Positions 50,217 through 59,315 of a stretch of DNA of 64,000 nt are shown here, in pieces. Below the pieces are notes generated by a model. It searched no databases, had not been told where the DNA came from, and saw only the letters and a list, made by a program, of their open reading frames with translations. Source of the stretch: Spartobacteria bacterium UBA695 (lineage in GTDB: Bacteria > Verrucomicrobiota > Verrucomicrobiia > Chthoniobacterales > Chthoniobacteraceae); assembly GCA_002298145.1 (NCBI GenBank), contig DBMP01000016.1:14068-78067 (forward strand), read 5' to 3'. Position 1 is the first letter of the stretch. Every line of letters starts with the position of its first letter. The translations under genes and the position numbers were made by a program.

Positions 50217-50984
50217 ATGCAAACGCAAGTGTGGCCGATTTACAACGATCTGTGCCGGGGCATTCCCGGCACAGCGAAAGCCGAGGCATTCGTAGCAGGC
50301 CTTCACTGGTTTGCCCTGCGCTCTGCGGACGGCCTGGGGATGGCCATGGCCCCAACGGAGTCCGGCGGAGCGCCCGCCGGGGCGGGAAGCCTGGCCGGAA
50401 GCGCCTTGGGCGAGTTGGCCGAGCGCAGCCGTTCGTGGAACTTCGCCGAGGCGGCCCTCGGCATGGCCGCGATCAACGCCTACTACAATGCGCCCTCCCG
50501 CGTGGCGGCGTGGAGCGGTGGCGGCGGCTATGAAGCCCACAGCGATGGCTGCAACGCGTTTGAAACAATGCTGCCGCGCGTGGCGGGCAAGCGCGTTGCG
50601 GTGATCGGCCACTTTCGCGGGTTGGAGAAGATGGCCGAGGTATGCGAGCTGACGATCCTGGAACGCAGGCCGCAGCCGGGCGATCTGCCCGACCCCGCTT
50701 GCGAGGCGGTGCTCCCGGAGAGCGATTTCGTCTTCATCACGGGAGTAACGCTCATTAACAAAACGCTTCCGCGGCTGCTGGCACTCAGCCGCGACGCCTT
50801 CGTGGTCATGGCCGGGCCCACGGTGCCACTCGCGCCCGTGCTCTTTGACTACGGAGTGGACATGCTCGCCGGGCTTGTTGTGGAAGACATTGCCCCGGTG
50901 TGGCAGATCGTGCAGGAGGGAGGCCAGCACGCCTTCTTCGATCATGGTACCCGAATGGTGCAGATCGAACGGAGGAAGGGCTGA
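50217..50984 (+). CDS. DUF364 putative metal-chelate-binding protein
   Basis: This 255-aa protein has the DUF364 pattern: SALGELAERSRSWNFAEAALGMAAINAYYN, then a Rossmann-like KRVAVIGHFRGLEKMAEVCELTILERRPQPGDLPD, ITGVTLINKTLPRLL and VVMAGPTVPLAPVLFDYGVD. The family (with a DUF4213 N-terminus) is annotated as a putative heavy-metal-chelation protein. The start immediately follows the receptor stop (TAAATG). Placement inside a chelate-uptake operon suggests it handles the imported metal complex in the cytosol, for example by releasing the metal. Confidence 0.82.
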   Translation: MQTQVWPIYNDLCRGIPGTAKAEAFVAGLHWFALRSADGLGMAMAPTESGGAPAGAGSLAGSALGELAERSRSWNFAEAALGMAAINAYYNAPSRVAAWSGGGGYEAHSDGCNAFETMLPRVAGKRVAVIGHFRGLEKMAEVCELTILERRPQPGDLPDPACEAVLPESDFVFITGVTLINKTLPRLLALSRDAFVVMAGPTVPLAPVLFDYGVDMLAGLVVEDIAPVWQIVQEGGQHAFFDHGTRMVQIERRKG

Positions 50985-52021
50985 TGGATGACAACCCGAC
51001 GTGTCCGGTTCCGCGGTGGCGGGGCCGGACCGCCCTCCTTCTCGCGGTGCTCGTGGCCAGCGTGCTGGTGTCGCTGCGCTTCGGGCCGCATCGGCTTTCG
51101 TGGGCGGATCTTTTTCAGCTCTGGATGCCCTCAGCCTCCGGCCATGCCGTGACGGCCCGCGAGACGGTGGCCACGCTGATCTACGGCATCCGGCTTCCGC
51201 GCATTGTGGCGGGGCTGGCCGTGGGGGCGGCGTTGTCGGTGGCTGGGGCGTCTTATCAAGGGTTATTCCGTAATTCATTGGTTTCGCCCGATATCCTCGG
51301 GGCGTCGGCGGGAGCGGCGTTCGGGGCGTCGATTGGGATTCTTTTTTCCTGGAGCATTCTCGGCATCCAGGCTGCGGCTTTCGTTTTCGGGCTCATCGCG
51401 GTGGGGACGACCTGCGTGCTGAGCCGCTCGATCGGCGGGGCGCATTTCGCGCTGCGCCTGGTGCTCACCGGCATGGTCATCGGGAGCCTCTTTGCCGCGG
51501 GCATTTCGGTTATCAAAGTAGTGGCCGATCCGTATTCGAAGCTTCCCGCCATCACGTTCTGGCTGATGGGGGGGCTCTCATCGGTCACCGCGCGGGATAC
51601 CTGGTTTCTTTTGCCGCCGCTGGTGCTCGGAGTCACGCTGCTACTGGCGTTGCGCTGGCCGCTCAATACCATGGCTCTGGGCGAGGAAGAGGCCCGGGCG
51701 CTGGGGGTTCCGACAGGGCTCATTCGCGTGTTGATCCTGCTCGGAGCTACACTGATCACCTCAGCGTCCGTGGCCGTCGGCGGCATCATCGGTTGGGTGG
51801 GGTTGATGGTGCCTCACCTGGCCCGCTTTTGGGTGGGGCCCAATCATCGCGACCTGCTGCCGACATCGCTGCTGGTGGGGGCGATCTATCTCCTGTGGGC
51901 TGATAATCTGGCCCGCTGGCTCTTCAGCGTGGAGTTTCCGCTGGGGATCGTGACGTGCGCATGTGGCGTGCCCGCGTTCATCGTTCTGCTGCGCCGCTCG
52001 CAACAAAGCTGGGCCTCATAG
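50984..52021 (+). CDS. FecCD/BtuC-type ABC transporter permease
   Basis: This 345-aa permease shows GIRLPRIVAGLAVGAALSVA, SYQGLFRNSLVSPDILGASAG and GWVGLMVPHLARFWVGPNHR. The ATG at 50984 forms TGATG with the DUF364 stop and has GGAGGAAGG upstream; the longer frame is an extension into DUF364. It is close to the permease of operon 2. It works with the ATPase at 52025 and binding protein at 52759. Confidence 0.92.
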   Translation: MDDNPTCPVPRWRGRTALLLAVLVASVLVSLRFGPHRLSWADLFQLWMPSASGHAVTARETVATLIYGIRLPRIVAGLAVGAALSVAGASYQGLFRNSLVSPDILGASAGAAFGASIGILFSWSILGIQAAAFVFGLIAVGTTCVLSRSIGGAHFALRLVLTGMVIGSLFAAGISVIKVVADPYSKLPAITFWLMGGLSSVTARDTWFLLPPLVLGVTLLLALRWPLNTMALGEEEARALGVPTGLIRVLILLGATLITSASVAVGGIIGWVGLMVPHLARFWVGPNHRDLLPTSLLVGAIYLLWADNLARWLFSVEFPLGIVTCACGVPAFIVLLRRSQQSWAS

Positions 52022-52024
52022 CGT

Positions 52025-52780
52025 ATGCTCCTGGAACTGGAAAATCTCTCGTGTGGCTATACCCGCAGGCCGGTCCTCAGCGGGGTGAACCTCACGCTCC
52101 ACGGGGGCGAATTCTTCTGCCTGCTGGGGCCCAACGGTTCGGGGAAATCGGCGTTGCTCAAAACGCTCGCGGGCGTGCTCAAGCCGCTGGCCGGGCGGGT
52201 GCGGGCCGGGGCCAACGGGCGTTCCTGGCTGGCCTATGTGCCGCAGGCGCATGCGCCGCTTTTTTCGTTCCGCATACTGGATATGGTGGTGATGGGGCGC
52301 ACGTCGCGCTGGCCGCTCTGGTCCGGGCCGGGCGAGGCCGACTGGACGGCGGCGCGAGCCGCGTTGGTGCAGGTGGGCATGGAGGGCTTCGGCGAACGGC
52401 TCTATACGGAGATCAGCGGCGGCGAGCGGCAGATGGTGCTTATCGCGCGGGCGTTGGCGCAGGAGGCGCAGTTCTTGATCCTGGATGAACCGGCCTCCAG
52501 CCTCGACTTCGGCAACCAGCTCCGGATGCTGCAAACGCTGCGGCGTCTGGCGACCTCGGGCATCGGCATCCTGATGGCCACGCACCACCCGGAGCACGCG
52601 TTGCGCTGCGCCACCCGCGCGGCGATTGTGAAGGAGGGCCGCCTGCTGCCGCCCGGAGCGCCTTGCGAGGTGATTTCGCCCGAGATGCTGGAGAGCCTTT
52701 ACCACGTTCCGTTTTCGATTTCCGAAGTTCCCGATAAACAACAAAAACCTGTTCGCGTATGCATTCCTCAACTCGACTGA
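52025..52780 (+). CDS. ABC transporter ATP-binding protein, FecE/BtuD type
   Basis: This 251-aa ATPase has Walker A GPNGSGKSA, PQAHAPLFSFRILDMVVMGRT, signature ISGGERQMV, Walker B FLILDEPASSLDFGNQ and switch ATHHPEHAL. The PQAH...F.ILD.V.MGRT segment is the same as in the ATPase of operon 2 (4761-5582), showing the two importers are related. It starts 3 bases after the permease and overlaps the binding-protein gene by 22 bases. Confidence 0.93.
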   Translation: MLLELENLSCGYTRRPVLSGVNLTLHGGEFFCLLGPNGSGKSALLKTLAGVLKPLAGRVRAGANGRSWLAYVPQAHAPLFSFRILDMVVMGRTSRWPLWSGPGEADWTAARAALVQVGMEGFGERLYTEISGGERQMVLIARALAQEAQFLILDEPASSLDFGNQLRMLQTLRRLATSGIGILMATHHPEHALRCATRAAIVKEGRLLPPGAPCEVISPEMLESLYHVPFSISEVPDKQQKPVRVCIPQLD

Positions 52781-53850
52781 TTTTAATCCTCCTCGCGTGC
52801 CTGGCCTGGGCACGGCCCGCGGCGGCGGCGGAGCCTGGCACCGTGGAAGTGACCGACTGCGCCGGGCGCAAGGTGACGGTGCCGAAACAAATCGACCGCG
52901 TTTTTTTTACGAGCCCGATGGGGGCCATCATGGTCTATTCGCTCTGCCCGGAAAAGATGGTGGGGTGGAACCATGAGCTGATGCCGCAGGACAAGGCGTA
53001 CATTTTACCGGCGCAGCGCGATCTCCCGGTGCTCGGCGGGTGGTTCGGCGGCAACGGCTCCGGCAACCGCGAAGTGATCATCGCCGCGAGGCCGCAGGTC
53101 ATCATCTCCATCGGATACCTGGACGCCACGGCGGTCGATTTCTCCAACCGCTTGCAACAGCAGGTGGGCATCCCGGTTTGGATGGCCAGCGGCGAGCTGG
53201 AGGATACGGCGCAGGTTTACGAGTTGCTTGGGAAGCTGCTTGGCGCGGAGGATCGGGCGCAAAAGCTGGCGGCTTATGCGCGCCAGACGATCACCGAGGT
53301 TCGGGCGCTGGCGGCGGCAATTCCGGATGCGGAACGCAAGCGCGTCTATTACGCGGAGGGGCCGCGCGGGCTGATGACTAATGTGAAGACGTCGATGCAC
53401 ACGCAGGTGCTCAACTGGATCGGCGCGGAAAACGTGGTGACTTCCGGCAACGAGACCTCCAGCTTTCAGCGCGCCTCGGTATCGCTGGAGCAGGTGATCG
53501 CCTGGCAGCCGGATTCCATGCTGGTCTGCCGCGACTGGAGCGAGGACGCGCGGTTCCCCGAGTGGCTCAACACGCCGGAGTGGCGGCGGGTGCCCGCTGT
53601 GGCGCGGGGGCGCGTCTGGCAGATTCCCAACCGCCCGTTCAACTGGTTTGACCGGCCGCCGTCGGCGAACCGTCTGCTTGGGCTGAAGTGGGCGGCGTGG
53701 GCGCTTTATCCCGACCGCGTGACGTTTGATCTCGTGGCGGAGATTCGCGAGTTCTACCACCTTTTTTATCATTACGAACTGAGCGAAGCCGACGCGAGGG
53801 CTTTTCTCGATACGTCGCGGGTCCCTGTTCCTGGAGCAAGCCATGAGTGA
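52759..53850 (+). CDS. Periplasmic substrate-binding protein of chelate ABC importer
   Basis: This 363-aa protein has a signal peptide (residues 1-24, ending RPAAAAEP). It then shows VEVTDCAGRKVTVPKQIDRVFFTSP, AARPQVIISIGYLD, LEQVIAWQPDSMLVCRDW and FNWFDRPPSANRLLGLKWAAW. The RPPS.NR.LGLKW segment recalls MolA/iron-complex-binding proteins. The last residues FYHLFYHYELSEADARAFL parallel those of 6646-7710. The ligand could be an iron chelate or a molybdenum/tungsten species. Confidence 0.9.
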   Translation: MHSSTRLILILLACLAWARPAAAAEPGTVEVTDCAGRKVTVPKQIDRVFFTSPMGAIMVYSLCPEKMVGWNHELMPQDKAYILPAQRDLPVLGGWFGGNGSGNREVIIAARPQVIISIGYLDATAVDFSNRLQQQVGIPVWMASGELEDTAQVYELLGKLLGAEDRAQKLAAYARQTITEVRALAAAIPDAERKRVYYAEGPRGLMTNVKTSMHTQVLNWIGAENVVTSGNETSSFQRASVSLEQVIAWQPDSMLVCRDWSEDARFPEWLNTPEWRRVPAVARGRVWQIPNRPFNWFDRPPSANRLLGLKWAAWALYPDRVTFDLVAEIREFYHLFYHYELSEADARAFLDTSRVPVPGASHE

Positions 53851-54682
53851 AGATAACGTGATACTGAATCCTATTGGTGTAGTGGAGTCGGCCTACCGCG
53901 AGGTCACGGACCGGTTCGATTACGAGCACTCGGAGGCGTTTATCCGCATTCGCCCGGAACTGGAACCGGCGCTCGCGGGGATCGAGTATTTTTCGCATCT
54001 CTGGGTGATCTACCACCAGCACCGTTCGCGGGAATGGCTGAAGATGAAGGGGTGGGGGAGCGAGCCGCCGCTGGTGGTTCCCGAGGGGGATGACCGGGCG
54101 GGGCAGGGCGTTTTTAGCGGGCGCTTCCCGTGCCGTCCGTCGGGGCTGGGCTCCTGCATTGTGCGGCTGGTGCGGCGCGAGGGGGGGCGGCTTGCGGTCT
54201 GCGGCCTGGATGCGCTCGACGGCACGCCGGTTCTCGACGTGAAGGTGTACGTTCCGCAGTTTGACGCCTACCCCGAGGCCGCCGCTCCGCTTCACTGGGC
54301 CGGGGTGATGAACCGCCCGGGGGATGCCGCGCAGGCGGCACGCGCATTTCATTGGGATACGACCAACGCGGAGTTTGCGCTGGGTCTGCGGGCCGGGCTG
54401 GCCGCTCTGGCCCGGCTCAAGGCCCGGCGGGGCGAGAGGCTATGTGCGCGGCTCCGGAGCGGATTCTTTTTTGCCCAGGGCTGGGAAGCGGCCACGGGGT
54501 GCAGCGCGTTGCGGGGCACGCTGGAATGGACGGCGGAACCGGGCGAGCTGTGGCGGGCCGAACTCTCCGGGGCAACGGGAGAGGGCGTCGTGCTCCATGT
54601 CCCAGGCCGGGAATGGCGCGATGCGGCGGAGGTCATGGGCGCGCCGGAATCGCGTTTGCTGTTATCCGCGACAGACGACTAG
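53843..54682 (+). CDS. TrmO/TsaA-like SAM-binding protein with C-terminal extension
   Basis: This 279-aa protein has an N-terminal half with the TrmO/YaeB fold signature: PIGVVESAYREVTDRF, YFSHLWVIYHQHR, GVFSGRFPCRPSGLGSCIVRLVRREG and LDALDGTPVLDVKVYVPQFDA. Canonical TrmO N6-methylates t6A37 of tRNA. Proteins of this fold also occur in metal-uptake operons with no tested role. The C-terminal 120 residues (ARAFHWDTTNAEFALGLRAGL onward) are not recognisable. It is the last gene of the sigma-54 operon and overlaps the binding-protein gene by 8 bases. Confidence 0.82.
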   Translation: MSEDNVILNPIGVVESAYREVTDRFDYEHSEAFIRIRPELEPALAGIEYFSHLWVIYHQHRSREWLKMKGWGSEPPLVVPEGDDRAGQGVFSGRFPCRPSGLGSCIVRLVRREGGRLAVCGLDALDGTPVLDVKVYVPQFDAYPEAAAPLHWAGVMNRPGDAAQAARAFHWDTTNAEFALGLRAGLAALARLKARRGERLCARLRSGFFFAQGWEAATGCSALRGTLEWTAEPGELWRAELSGATGEGVVLHVPGREWRDAAEVMGAPESRLLLSATDD

Positions 54683-55575
54683 TCAGCGATTTTGATGGGG
54701 GCTGACTCGGCGTCGAGGGTCTCGGGATCGGGACCGATGCGTTTGCCGGTGTCCAGCGCGTCAATGGCCGAGAGGTCGTCCGGCATCAGGGCGAAATCGA
54801 AGAGGTCGATATTCTCCGCGATGCGTTGGGGATGCACTGATTTTGGAACGGCCGAGAGTCCGTGGTCGATATGCCAGCGGAGGATGATTTGGGCCGGAGT
54901 TTTAGCGTATTTTTCCGCCAGACTGAGGATGACGGGATGTTGCAGCGGTGCCACCACGGCGGGATCGTCCGCGCGGTTCCTGGCGATGACGCCTCCAATA
55001 GGGGACCAGGACTGGGTGACGATGCCGTGGCGCGCGTCAGCCTCGCGCACTTCCCGTTGGATAAAATAGGGGTGCAGCTCGACTTGGTTGACTGCCGGAA
55101 CAATGCTCGTTTGCCGCATCAGCGCTTCCAGATGGTGTGGGCTGTGATTGCAGACGCCGATCGCCCGCACTTTGCCTTCGGCGAGCAGCGTTTCGGCGGC
55201 TTTATAGGCCGCCACGGTTTTCTCAAAGGCCTGGGGCACGGGCCAGTGGAGGAGGTAGAGGTCCACATAGTCGAGCCCGAGCTTGCGCAAGCTTGAATCG
55301 AAGGCGCGCAGGGCCGGTTCGTAGCCGTAGTGGCTCATCCAGAGCTTGGTGGTGAGGAAAATCTCCGAACGGGGAACGCTGCTTTGCCGGATGCCTTCGC
55401 CGACTTGGCTTTCATTGAAGTAGGCGGCGGCGGTGTCGATGAGCCGGTATCCGGCCCCGATGGCGGTTGCGACCACCTCGGCCGTCTGCTCCTGTGGGCT
55501 CAAGTAAACGCCAAGCCCGAGGGCTGGCATCTCAACGCCGTTATTTAAGGTGATGCGTGGGCTTTTCTCTTTCAT
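54679..55575 (-). CDS. Aldo/keto reductase (2,5-diketo-gluconate reductase type)
   Basis: This 298-aa NADPH-dependent reductase has the AKR tetrad: Asp/Tyr in YRLIDTAAAYFNE, Lys in TTKLWMSHYG and His in LYLLHWPVPQ. VGVCNHSPHHLEALM and ILRWHIDHGLSAVPKSVHPQRI complete the cofactor site. It resembles AKR5/DkgA enzymes with broad substrates. It is convergent with the TrmO-like gene (4-base overlap), so it is not part of the sigma-54 operon. Confidence 0.88.
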   Translation of the reverse strand: MKEKSPRITLNNGVEMPALGLGVYLSPQEQTAEVVATAIGAGYRLIDTAAAYFNESQVGEGIRQSSVPRSEIFLTTKLWMSHYGYEPALRAFDSSLRKLGLDYVDLYLLHWPVPQAFEKTVAAYKAAETLLAEGKVRAIGVCNHSPHHLEALMRQTSIVPAVNQVELHPYFIQREVREADARHGIVTQSWSPIGGVIARNRADDPAVVAPLQHPVILSLAEKYAKTPAQIILRWHIDHGLSAVPKSVHPQRIAENIDLFDFALMPDDLSAIDALDTGKRIGPDPETLDAESAPIKIAD

Positions 55576-55601
55576 AGGGTGCTTTTTATTCCGGGGGGGG
55601 A

Positions 55602-56567
55602 TTACTTAAGCAACAAGCCCACGCCCAGGGAGACTGCGCCGACCAGTAGGAAAAGAGCGAGGGCGAAAAATGCCGTGAAGCGTTTGCGGAACACCATGCA
55701 GTACATGAAAAGCAGCTTCATATCCATCATCGGGCCGAAGACCATGAAGGCCAGTTTCGCCGTCAGGGGGAACCCGGTAAAGCTGGCGGCGACAAAGGCG
55801 TCGGACGTGCTGCACAAGGAGAGCATCAAGGCGAGGGCCATCATGCTGGCGGTGGCCAGGAGGGAGTGCCCGGCGAGCGGAGCGATGGCGTCGCGGTGAA
55901 TGGCGGTGTTGAAAAAGCTTGCGATGGCCGCGCCGATGATGAGGTAGAACCCAACGTCCAGGAAGTCGAAGGAGGCACACCGGATCGCGGCGATGACTTT
56001 CGAGCCAAAGCTCGCCGGGGCTGGAAATTCCTCGGGCGCACCGTCGGTGGGCGGGAGCGGGCTTAGCCGTGCCCCCATGGAGAGGCGGCGGCTCGGCTGG
56101 GGCGCGAGCATGGCTTTGTTAAGGATTTTGGAAACCGGCAGGGCCTGGATGACGAGCCCGCAGACCACGGCCACGGCAAACCCCATCCCCAGCCGCAGCG
56201 ACATTACCAGCGCGGGGCTCTGCCCTCGGAAGGCGGCAAAGGTGCTGAGCGCCACGATGGGGTTCACGATGGGGGCGGCCAGGAGGTAGGTGAGCGCACA
56301 GGAAACTGGCAGTCCTTTGCGGATCATGCGCTGGATGACGGGGATGACGCCGCACTCGCACATGGGAAAGACGACGCCGAGTACGCCGCTTAGCGCGATG
56401 GCGGCCAGGGGGGAGCGCGGCTGGATTTTGGTCAGCGTCTCGGGCGATACGAATGCGTCGACAAAACCGGAGATCAGCGTGCCGATGAACATGAAGGGCA
56501 CCCCTTCGAAGAGGATGCTTAAGAACGCAACCGAGAAGTCCTGGAGATTAAAGGTAAACCAATGCAT
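55602..56567 (-). CDS. DUF318/PF03773 permease
   Basis: This 321-aa membrane protein has about eight segments and the family motif FPMCECGVIPVIQRMIRKGLP (about residues 70-90), then LLAAPIVNPIVAL. A central polar linker of about 45 residues (SRRLSMGARLSPLPPTDGAPEE) and STSDAFVAASF complete the typical two-half layout. Family members are metal- or metalloid-related permeases (ArsP, YcgR type). It lies 5 bases after one of the TIGR03943-type genes, in an operon of four. Confidence 0.87.
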   Translation of the reverse strand: MHWFTFNLQDFSVAFLSILFEGVPFMFIGTLISGFVDAFVSPETLTKIQPRSPLAAIALSGVLGVVFPMCECGVIPVIQRMIRKGLPVSCALTYLLAAPIVNPIVALSTFAAFRGQSPALVMSLRLGMGFAVAVVCGLVIQALPVSKILNKAMLAPQPSRRLSMGARLSPLPPTDGAPEEFPAPASFGSKVIAAIRCASFDFLDVGFYLIIGAAIASFFNTAIHRDAIAPLAGHSLLATASMMALALMLSLCSTSDAFVAASFTGFPLTAKLAFMVFGPMMDMKLLFMYCMVFRKRFTAFFALALFLLVGAVSLGVGLLLK

Positions 56568-56572
56568 GGGGA

Positions 56573-57394
56573 TTAGTGATGTGCGGGGCGGGCTTGCCGA
56601 GTGGGGCCGGTGGGCCGGTAGATGTAGGGGTCGGCGGGGGAGTTGATGGGCGTAACGCTTGCGGCGGTGAGGATGGGGACGGTGGAGCCGTCGCTTTGAT
56701 CGAATCGGACGGTGCCGACGACCCGGACCCAGGCGAGTTTTTCCAGGTCGGGGGCGGACTGGGTGTCCACGCGGATGGCGAGCGTCTGGGCATCGACGGC
56801 GCAGCAGGTGATGAGCGTGGAAATGAGGCCGAAATAGTGAGGATTATCTGGGTAATAGCGCCCGATGATCTCAAGCGGCCGGTCCATGAAATCCTTTTGG
56901 CACCAGTCATCCTGGGCCGCGAGCATCAGATCGAGCATGCTGACGGAGCGCGGCTGCTGGGAGGCGGGGATCGGCACGAATGCGGCGGCGGTTTTTTGCG
57001 AAGCCTCCGGGCCCGGGAGCGCTCCCCTGGGGGAGAACGCGAGCCCCCGGCTTTCGATAAAGGCGTTGCTGAAGGTGTCCGGAGAAAGGGCGGCCGCTCC
57101 GGCGATGGGCAGGGTCAAGATGGCAAAGACCAGCAGGCTTCGCCAGGGCGAGGAGATGCTTCGCGCTTGAGAACAGGTGCAATCAAACGCCCCGGCCGAT
57201 CCGCCAAACCAGGCCACGCATCCCGCGCTCAGGAGCAGGAGTACCCCGGCCACGAGCACCAGGGGGCGGAATACGGGGTGCAAAAAGGCCGAGATCCGGT
57301 GGCTGAGGCAGAAGTAGGTGAGGAGGCCGCCCCATTCAAAGAGCGTCAGAGGCGGCAGGATTCGACTGATCAAGCGGGAGAGTTGGGAGTTCAT
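56573..57394 (-). CDS. TIGR03943/YcgQ-like membrane protein, copy 1
   Basis: This 273-aa protein has two N-terminal membrane segments (LTLFEWGGLLTYFCLSHRIS then LVLVAGVLLLLSAGCVAWF), a third near ILTLPIAGAAAL, and a C-terminal soluble domain with ITCCAVDAQTLAIRV and LAWVRVVGTVRF. The partner family is the DUF318 permease, and the two usually occur as a pair. The start at 57394 precedes the first membrane segment. It is the shortest of three tandem homologues. Confidence 0.82.
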   Translation of the reverse strand: MNSQLSRLISRILPPLTLFEWGGLLTYFCLSHRISAFLHPVFRPLVLVAGVLLLLSAGCVAWFGGSAGAFDCTCSQARSISSPWRSLLVFAILTLPIAGAAALSPDTFSNAFIESRGLAFSPRGALPGPEASQKTAAAFVPIPASQQPRSVSMLDLMLAAQDDWCQKDFMDRPLEIIGRYYPDNPHYFGLISTLITCCAVDAQTLAIRVDTQSAPDLEKLAWVRVVGTVRFDQSDGSTVPILTAASVTPINSPADPYIYRPTGPTRQARPAHH

Positions 57395-57402
57395 GAGCGC
57401 CC

Positions 57403-58281
57403 TTAATGGGGCGGAAGCTGGAGCCTGACTCCGCCGGAATGCCTCGGCGGTGGGGCCGTGCCGCCGTGGTAGACGTAGGGATCGGCCGGTGGCGGCTCCT
57501 GGGTGATGGTTTGCGCCGTGACCGTGGGGATTTGCGCATCTCCCCTGGCGATGAAATGAACCGTGCCGCGGACTCTTCCCCATTGCATGGCCGGGATGGA
57601 GCATGGGCCGTTGATCCGGACGGAGAGCACCTGGGCATCGGCGGCGCAGCAGAGCATCAGCAGGCGGACGAACTCGGTCTGGTCTTTGCCGAGGGGGCTG
57701 ACCTGCCCGATGAATTCGACCGGCTGGCCTTCGTAGTCGGCCCGGCCTCCAGGGCTCTGGGCCGCGATCAGCAGGTCGCCGATTTCAACTTTCCTCAGCT
57801 CGCCGCTTTCGGACGCGGGCGCGGGCACGGGTTGTCCTGGCGTGGCGGCGGGGGCCTCCGTTCCCAGGCGGTTGAGCACGAGCGTTTGGCTATATTGATC
57901 CGGGGAAATCCATGCCGCCAGGGGCAGGGGGACGAGCAGGATGAACGCCGTGAACCAGCGGCCTCTGTGGTGTCCCGCAGCGCATCCGCAATCCCCTCCC
58001 GAGGGATGGGCCGTCTCCCTGGGGCTCAAGAGCACGCAAACCGCTGAAATCAGCAGAAGCACGCCCGTTGCCAAAACCAGCCCGTGAAAATTCGGATGCA
58101 GCAGGTGGCCGAGCCTGCCGCTGGCGTGGAAACCGATCAGCATGCCGCCCCAAAGCAGCAGCGTCAACGCAGGCCACAGGCGCTCCAGTGGGCGCGCCCC
58201 GGCCCTTATGCCTTCCGTGTTGGACATCGGGCAATGAAGCATATCCTTGGCATTGGGGAAAGGCTGGCCCATCGGGATCAA
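57403..58281 (-). CDS. TIGR03943/YcgQ-like membrane protein, copy 2
   Basis: This 292-aa homologue has LLLWGGMLIGFHASGRLGHLLHP, ATGVLLLISAVCVLL and a C-terminal LMLCCAADAQVLSVRI, then GRVRGTVHF. The extracellular linker and its C-terminal CCAxDAQ motif are shared with the copies on both sides. The start may be at 58281 or at a later Met; the choice is not secure. It lies 8 bases before copy 1 and overlaps copy 3. Confidence 0.78.
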   Translation of the reverse strand: MIPMGQPFPNAKDMLHCPMSNTEGIRAGARPLERLWPALTLLLWGGMLIGFHASGRLGHLLHPNFHGLVLATGVLLLISAVCVLLSPRETAHPSGGDCGCAAGHHRGRWFTAFILLVPLPLAAWISPDQYSQTLVLNRLGTEAPAATPGQPVPAPASESGELRKVEIGDLLIAAQSPGGRADYEGQPVEFIGQVSPLGKDQTEFVRLLMLCCAADAQVLSVRINGPCSIPAMQWGRVRGTVHFIARGDAQIPTVTAQTITQEPPPADPYVYHGGTAPPPRHSGGVRLQLPPH

Positions 58282-59315
58282 TAGAGAAAGGGCTCCTCCG
58301 GTTGGGTGACGACGGCGATTTCCCGGGCATCAATCACCGGGATGGTCCCTTTGTCTTTGGGGGTAAAAGCCACGTGGCCCGTGATTTTCACCCAGGTCAT
58401 TTGCGGCGGCTTGCGCAGCCCGTGGGCCCGTACCTGGACGGCAAGCGGCTGCGCATCGGCGGCGCAGCAGAGAATTAGGAGGCGCATGACGCGGAAATTG
58501 CCGCCGGTGGAATCCAGCACCTGCCCGGTGACGTCGATCTCCCTTCCCGCCAGCTTCTGCTGAAGTTCCGGGTTCTGCGCGGCGGAGAGCAGCTCGATAA
58601 CGTCCACCGGCACCGCGCGTTTGCCGGGTTCCTTCGCGTTGGCTAAAGAGGAGTCCGAGGCGGCCATTTCCAGGATTTCCTTCAGGCTGCCAAAGGGCGT
58701 CGTTGTATCGCGGCGTTCGTTGAGCGCCCGGAGCGGAGCCTTTTTTGGGCCATCGTTCCGGAGCAGCTCCATGAGCCGCTGGTTGGAGGGATACTCCGCA
58801 TCGGGGATATCCTTGGAATAGCCGTACTGTGGCGCGTTGGGCGGCACCCAGCCCTTGGGGAGATCGGCGGTCAGGCTCCCGCTATCGGGCGGCCCGGCTT
58901 GGGTCGGCAAATCAGCCGGTGGCTCCTGCGGCGTGGCTCGGGTGAGGGCTCCGGGGACGCGATCCAGCGAATCCGCCACGCCCCGGTTGTTCACCGATAC
59001 AGCTCCGTAGATGTCCGGGGAGATGCGGGAGGCCAGGAGGATCGGCAGCAGTAGGACGAGGAAGCTCCGCCAGCTTTCCGCGGCGGTCCGGTCGCCCGGG
59101 CGGTCCCGGCACGCCTCCCCGGCACAGCGGCATTCTCTGGAAAATAGGACGCAGGCTCCCGCGATGATCAAGAGAATGCCCGTCACGAGGACCGGCAGGC
59201 GAAAGGCCGGGTGGAGCAGGCCGTTGAGGCGGTGGCTGAGGTAAAAATAGCCCAGGACGGCTCCCCATTCAAAGAGGATGAGAGGCGCGAAGTATTTGGC
59301 GATTCTGACGGTCAT
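58278..59315 (-). CDS. TIGR03943/YcgQ-like membrane protein, copy 3 (long)
   Basis: This 345-aa homologue has LILFEWGAVLGYFYLSHRLNGLLHP, LVTGILLIIAGACVLF and a C-terminal LLILCCAADAQPLAVQV, MTWVKITGHVAF. A much longer periplasmic linker (about 120 extra residues) contains repeated low-complexity segments such as TQAGPPDSGSLTADLP. I chose the ATG at 59315; a TTG start at 59354 would add 13 residues. It is the first gene of the four-gene operon. Confidence 0.78.
   Translation of the reverse strand: MTVRIAKYFAPLILFEWGAVLGYFYLSHRLNGLLHPAFRLPVLVTGILLIIAGACVLFSRECRCAGEACRDRPGDRTAAESWRSFLVLLLPILLASRISPDIYGAVSVNNRGVADSLDRVPGALTRATPQEPPADLPTQAGPPDSGSLTADLPKGWVPPNAPQYGYSKDIPDAEYPSNQRLMELLRNDGPKKAPLRALNERRDTTTPFGSLKEILEMAASDSSLANAKEPGKRAVPVDVIELLSAAQNPELQQKLAGREIDVTGQVLDSTGGNFRVMRLLILCCAADAQPLAVQVRAHGLRKPPQMTWVKITGHVAFTPKDKGTIPVIDAREIAVVTQPEEPFLY

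Noticed and set aside
45004..53850. Nitrogenase or nitrogenase-like enzyme genes, expected from the sigma-54 metal-uptake context
   Set aside because: No protein with nitrogenase cysteine patterns or a NifH-type P-loop with its 4Fe4S ligands is present in the window.
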